Origin: an uncultured Bacteroidales bacterium
GTDB taxonomy: Bacteria; Bacteroidota; Bacteroidia; Bacteroidales; P3
Assembly (NCBI GenBank): GCA_905236405.1
Contig: CAJOQB010000060.1
Coordinates: 1 to 9,158, forward strand
Direction of reading: 5' to 3'
Length of the DNA: 9,158 nt
In this document: one piece after another, positions 8,069 to 9,158 of the stretch
How the letters are laid out: each line of letters begins with the position of its first letter
Position numbering within the stretch: the stretch's first letter is position 1
Notes under the pieces: generated by a model
Told to the model about the DNA's origin: nothing
Seen by the model: the letters and a program-made list of their open reading frames with translations, nothing else
The model's database searches: none
Position numbers and translations under genes: made by a program

Positions 8069-8362
8069 ATGAAATCTGTAATGATCATATTCAACCAAGC
8101 TAATACCGAACGTATTGAGTATCTGCTCGACCAGATGGACATCCGTGGTTTCTCCTTTTGGGAGAATGTGCAAGGACGCGGCTCAAAGGATGGAACGCCT
8201 CACCGTGGCACTCACACATGGCCCGAGATGAACAATGCCGTAATGACCGTTGTCGAAGATGACAAGGTGGATGAGCTTTTGGCCAACGTCCGTCGTCTCG
8301 ACCTCCGCAATCCCGAGGTGGGTGTCCGTGCTTTTGTGTGGAATATCGAACAGATGGTGTAG
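8069..8362 (+). CDS. PII-like small protein linked to the RND pump
   Basis: This 97-residue soluble protein starts 14 bases after the pump stop. I recognise a PII-type ferredoxin-like pattern by lining it up by eye with GlnB. MKSVMIIFNQANTERIEYLL (1-20) fits beta1-alpha1. VQGRGSKDG (34-42) fits the VKGFGRQKG block before the T-loop. VMTVVEDDKVDELLANV (58-74) fits VAIADDQLDEVIDIV, and VRAFVWNIEQMV (86-97) fits KIFVAELQRVI. The T-loop region (about 43-56, with His45, His49 and Trp51) is roughly eight residues shorter than in GlnB. The B-loop TGxxGDGK that holds ATP phosphates in true PII proteins is absent (NPEVGVR instead), and the chain ends without the usual C-terminal Arg residues. It is probably a trimeric PII-like sensor with altered or no nucleotide binding. 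PII-like genes next to RND metal pumps are known. Here the pump is HAE1-type, and a role in modulating it is inferred from position only. Confidence 0.7.
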   Translation: MKSVMIIFNQANTERIEYLLDQMDIRGFSFWENVQGRGSKDGTPHRGTHTWPEMNNAVMTVVEDDKVDELLANVRRLDLRNPEVGVRAFVWNIEQMV

Positions 8363-8410
8363 CCTTTTGTCCATCGTTCAAACATTTTTCCATGCATTTA
8401 AATAAATGTG

Positions 8411-8418
8411 TATCTTTG
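8411..8418 (+). promoter_or_regulatory. Candidate Bacteroidota promoter, -7 box TATCTTTG
   Basis: TATCTTTG matches the Bacteroidota -7 consensus TAnnTTTG exactly and lies in the 153-base AT-rich gap between the PII-like gene and the SLC13 transporter. A partial -33 element (TTTC at 8387-8390, against TTTG) sits 20 bases upstream, the expected distance. Transcription would start near 8423-8426 and give a leader of roughly 90 bases before the ATG at 8516. The same octamer occurs several times inside coding sequence in this window, so the box alone is weak evidence. The support here is the intergenic location, the near -33 match and the correct orientation. It suggests the transporter is transcribed separately from the efflux genes. 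Confidence 0.55.
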
Positions 8419-8515
8419 GCGATTGTTTTCAGACGCGAGTATCGCTGCAAACGTTTGAATAATTGTGTTTAAAGAAATAATAACAATACTAAAAACGGTT
8501 TAAAAACTCGAAAAA

Positions 8516-9158
8516 ATGACAGAGAATGTTGTCAAAAAAGGAATGAGCACCAAGCAAATCATTGGTTGGATTATCAGTGTTGCGTTAACGCTCTTCGCAT
8601 GGGTGATTCCCGGCGAATGGTTCGGTATCGAGGGCCTGACAGTCGTGGAACAGCGTGTCATTGCTATCTTTATCTTTGCTGCCTGCATGTGGATTACCGA
8701 GGCGGCACCTATTTGGACCACCTCTGTACTTATCATGGTTCTCATGTTGGTGGCAACAAGCGACAGTATGCTTGTTTTCTTCCGTCCTGGTGGTGTCACT
8801 CCCGAGAACGCTATCAGTTACAAGGCCATCATGGCCGCTTTCGCTGACCCCACCGTGATGCTCTTCATGGGTGGATTTGTGTTGGCAATCACTGCATCGA
8901 AATACAAATTCGACGCTGCTTTGGCCAAGGTGATGATGAAACCTTTTGGTAGCAAGCCGCCAATGGTGATGCTCGGTTTCATTGTTATTACTGCCTTGTT
9001 GTCGATGTTCATGAGCAACACCGCCACCGCTGCCATGATGCTGGCCATCATGACTCCTGTGCTGGCCAAGATGCCTGTTGACGGTCGTGGACGCATCGGT
9101 ATGGCTCTCTCCATTCCTTTGGCAGCCAACGTGGGTGGTATGGGTACCCCCATCGGAA
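8516..9158 (+). CDS. SLC13/DASS-family sodium-coupled anion transporter, N-terminal part (partial)
   Basis: The frame is open from ATG at 8516 to the window end with no stop, giving the first 214 residues of a longer membrane protein (family length is usually about 450-600). Hydrophobic helices occupy about 14-31, 46-60, 66-80, 112-127 and 150-166. The motif MSNTATAAMML (166-176) contains the Ser-Asn-Thr substrate/sodium-site signature of DASS transporters such as VcINDY. It is followed by the conserved PLAANVGGMGTPIG (201-214), which the window cuts just before the expected Pro-Pro-Asn. WITEAAPIWTTSVLIM (59-74) is also typical of this family's first half. These inner-membrane transporters import di- or tricarboxylates or sulfate with sodium ions; the substrate cannot be decided from this half. 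The start follows an A-rich leader, with another Met at residue 10 as the alternative. It has its own candidate promoter and is probably not part of the efflux unit. Confidence 0.9.
   Translation, partial: MTENVVKKGMSTKQIIGWIISVALTLFAWVIPGEWFGIEGLTVVEQRVIAIFIFAACMWITEAAPIWTTSVLIMVLMLVATSDSMLVFFRPGGVTPENAISYKAIMAAFADPTVMLFMGGFVLAITASKYKFDAALAKVMMKPFGSKPPMVMLGFIVITALLSMFMSNTATAAMMLAIMTPVLAKMPVDGRGRIGMALSIPLAANVGGMGTPIG

Noticed and set aside
8395..8408. CATTT-AAAT-AAATG hairpin after the PII-like gene as a terminator
   Set aside because: The 5-base stem is entirely weak A/T pairs apart from one C-G, has no T-tract directly after it, and abuts the candidate promoter box. No convincing intrinsic terminator is visible after 8362.

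Overview
The window looks like chromosomal DNA from a Bacteroidota bacterium, probably of the order Bacteroidales. The signs are A-rich translation starts without clear Shine-Dalgarno sequences, a TAnnTTTG-type promoter box (TATCTTTG) in the one sizeable intergenic gap, a lipoprotein-type RND adaptor, and protein sequences typical of that phylum. All genes are on the + strand. Coding DNA is moderately GC-rich and the gaps are AT-rich. I see no mobile element, RNA gene or CRISPR array.

Layout: (1) 1-168 is the C-terminal end of a TerC/Alx-type membrane protein. (2) 205-492 is yajC, the accessory subunit of the Sec translocon. (3) 526-8362 is a tightly packed five-gene run: a TolC-type outer-membrane channel, a lipoprotein membrane-fusion adaptor, an LtaS-like membrane phosphotransferase/sulfatase-fold enzyme, a 1077-residue HAE1-type RND pump, and a small PII-like protein. 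Gaps in this run are 3-38 bases. (4) 8363-8515 is an intergenic stretch with a probable promoter. (5) 8516 to the window end is the N-terminal 214 residues of an SLC13/DASS-type sodium-coupled anion transporter.

The channel, adaptor and RND protein should form one envelope-spanning, proton-driven efflux machine. The pump carries the Asp-Asp proton-relay pair typical of drug/amphiphile (HAE1) exporters, not the single Asp of heavy-metal (HME) pumps. Two extra genes make the cluster more than a plain efflux operon. One is an alkaline-phosphatase-superfamily enzyme between adaptor and pump, started by GTG three bases after the adaptor stop. The other is a PII-fold protein directly after the pump, which has lost the canonical PII ATP-binding B-loop and has a shortened T-loop. 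The most attractive hypothesis is an efflux system coupled to an envelope-modifying enzyme and to a small trimeric sensor. That is inference from gene order. yajC just upstream is also suggestive, because E. coli YajC has been crystallised bound to AcrB, although the two genes may be neighbours by chance.
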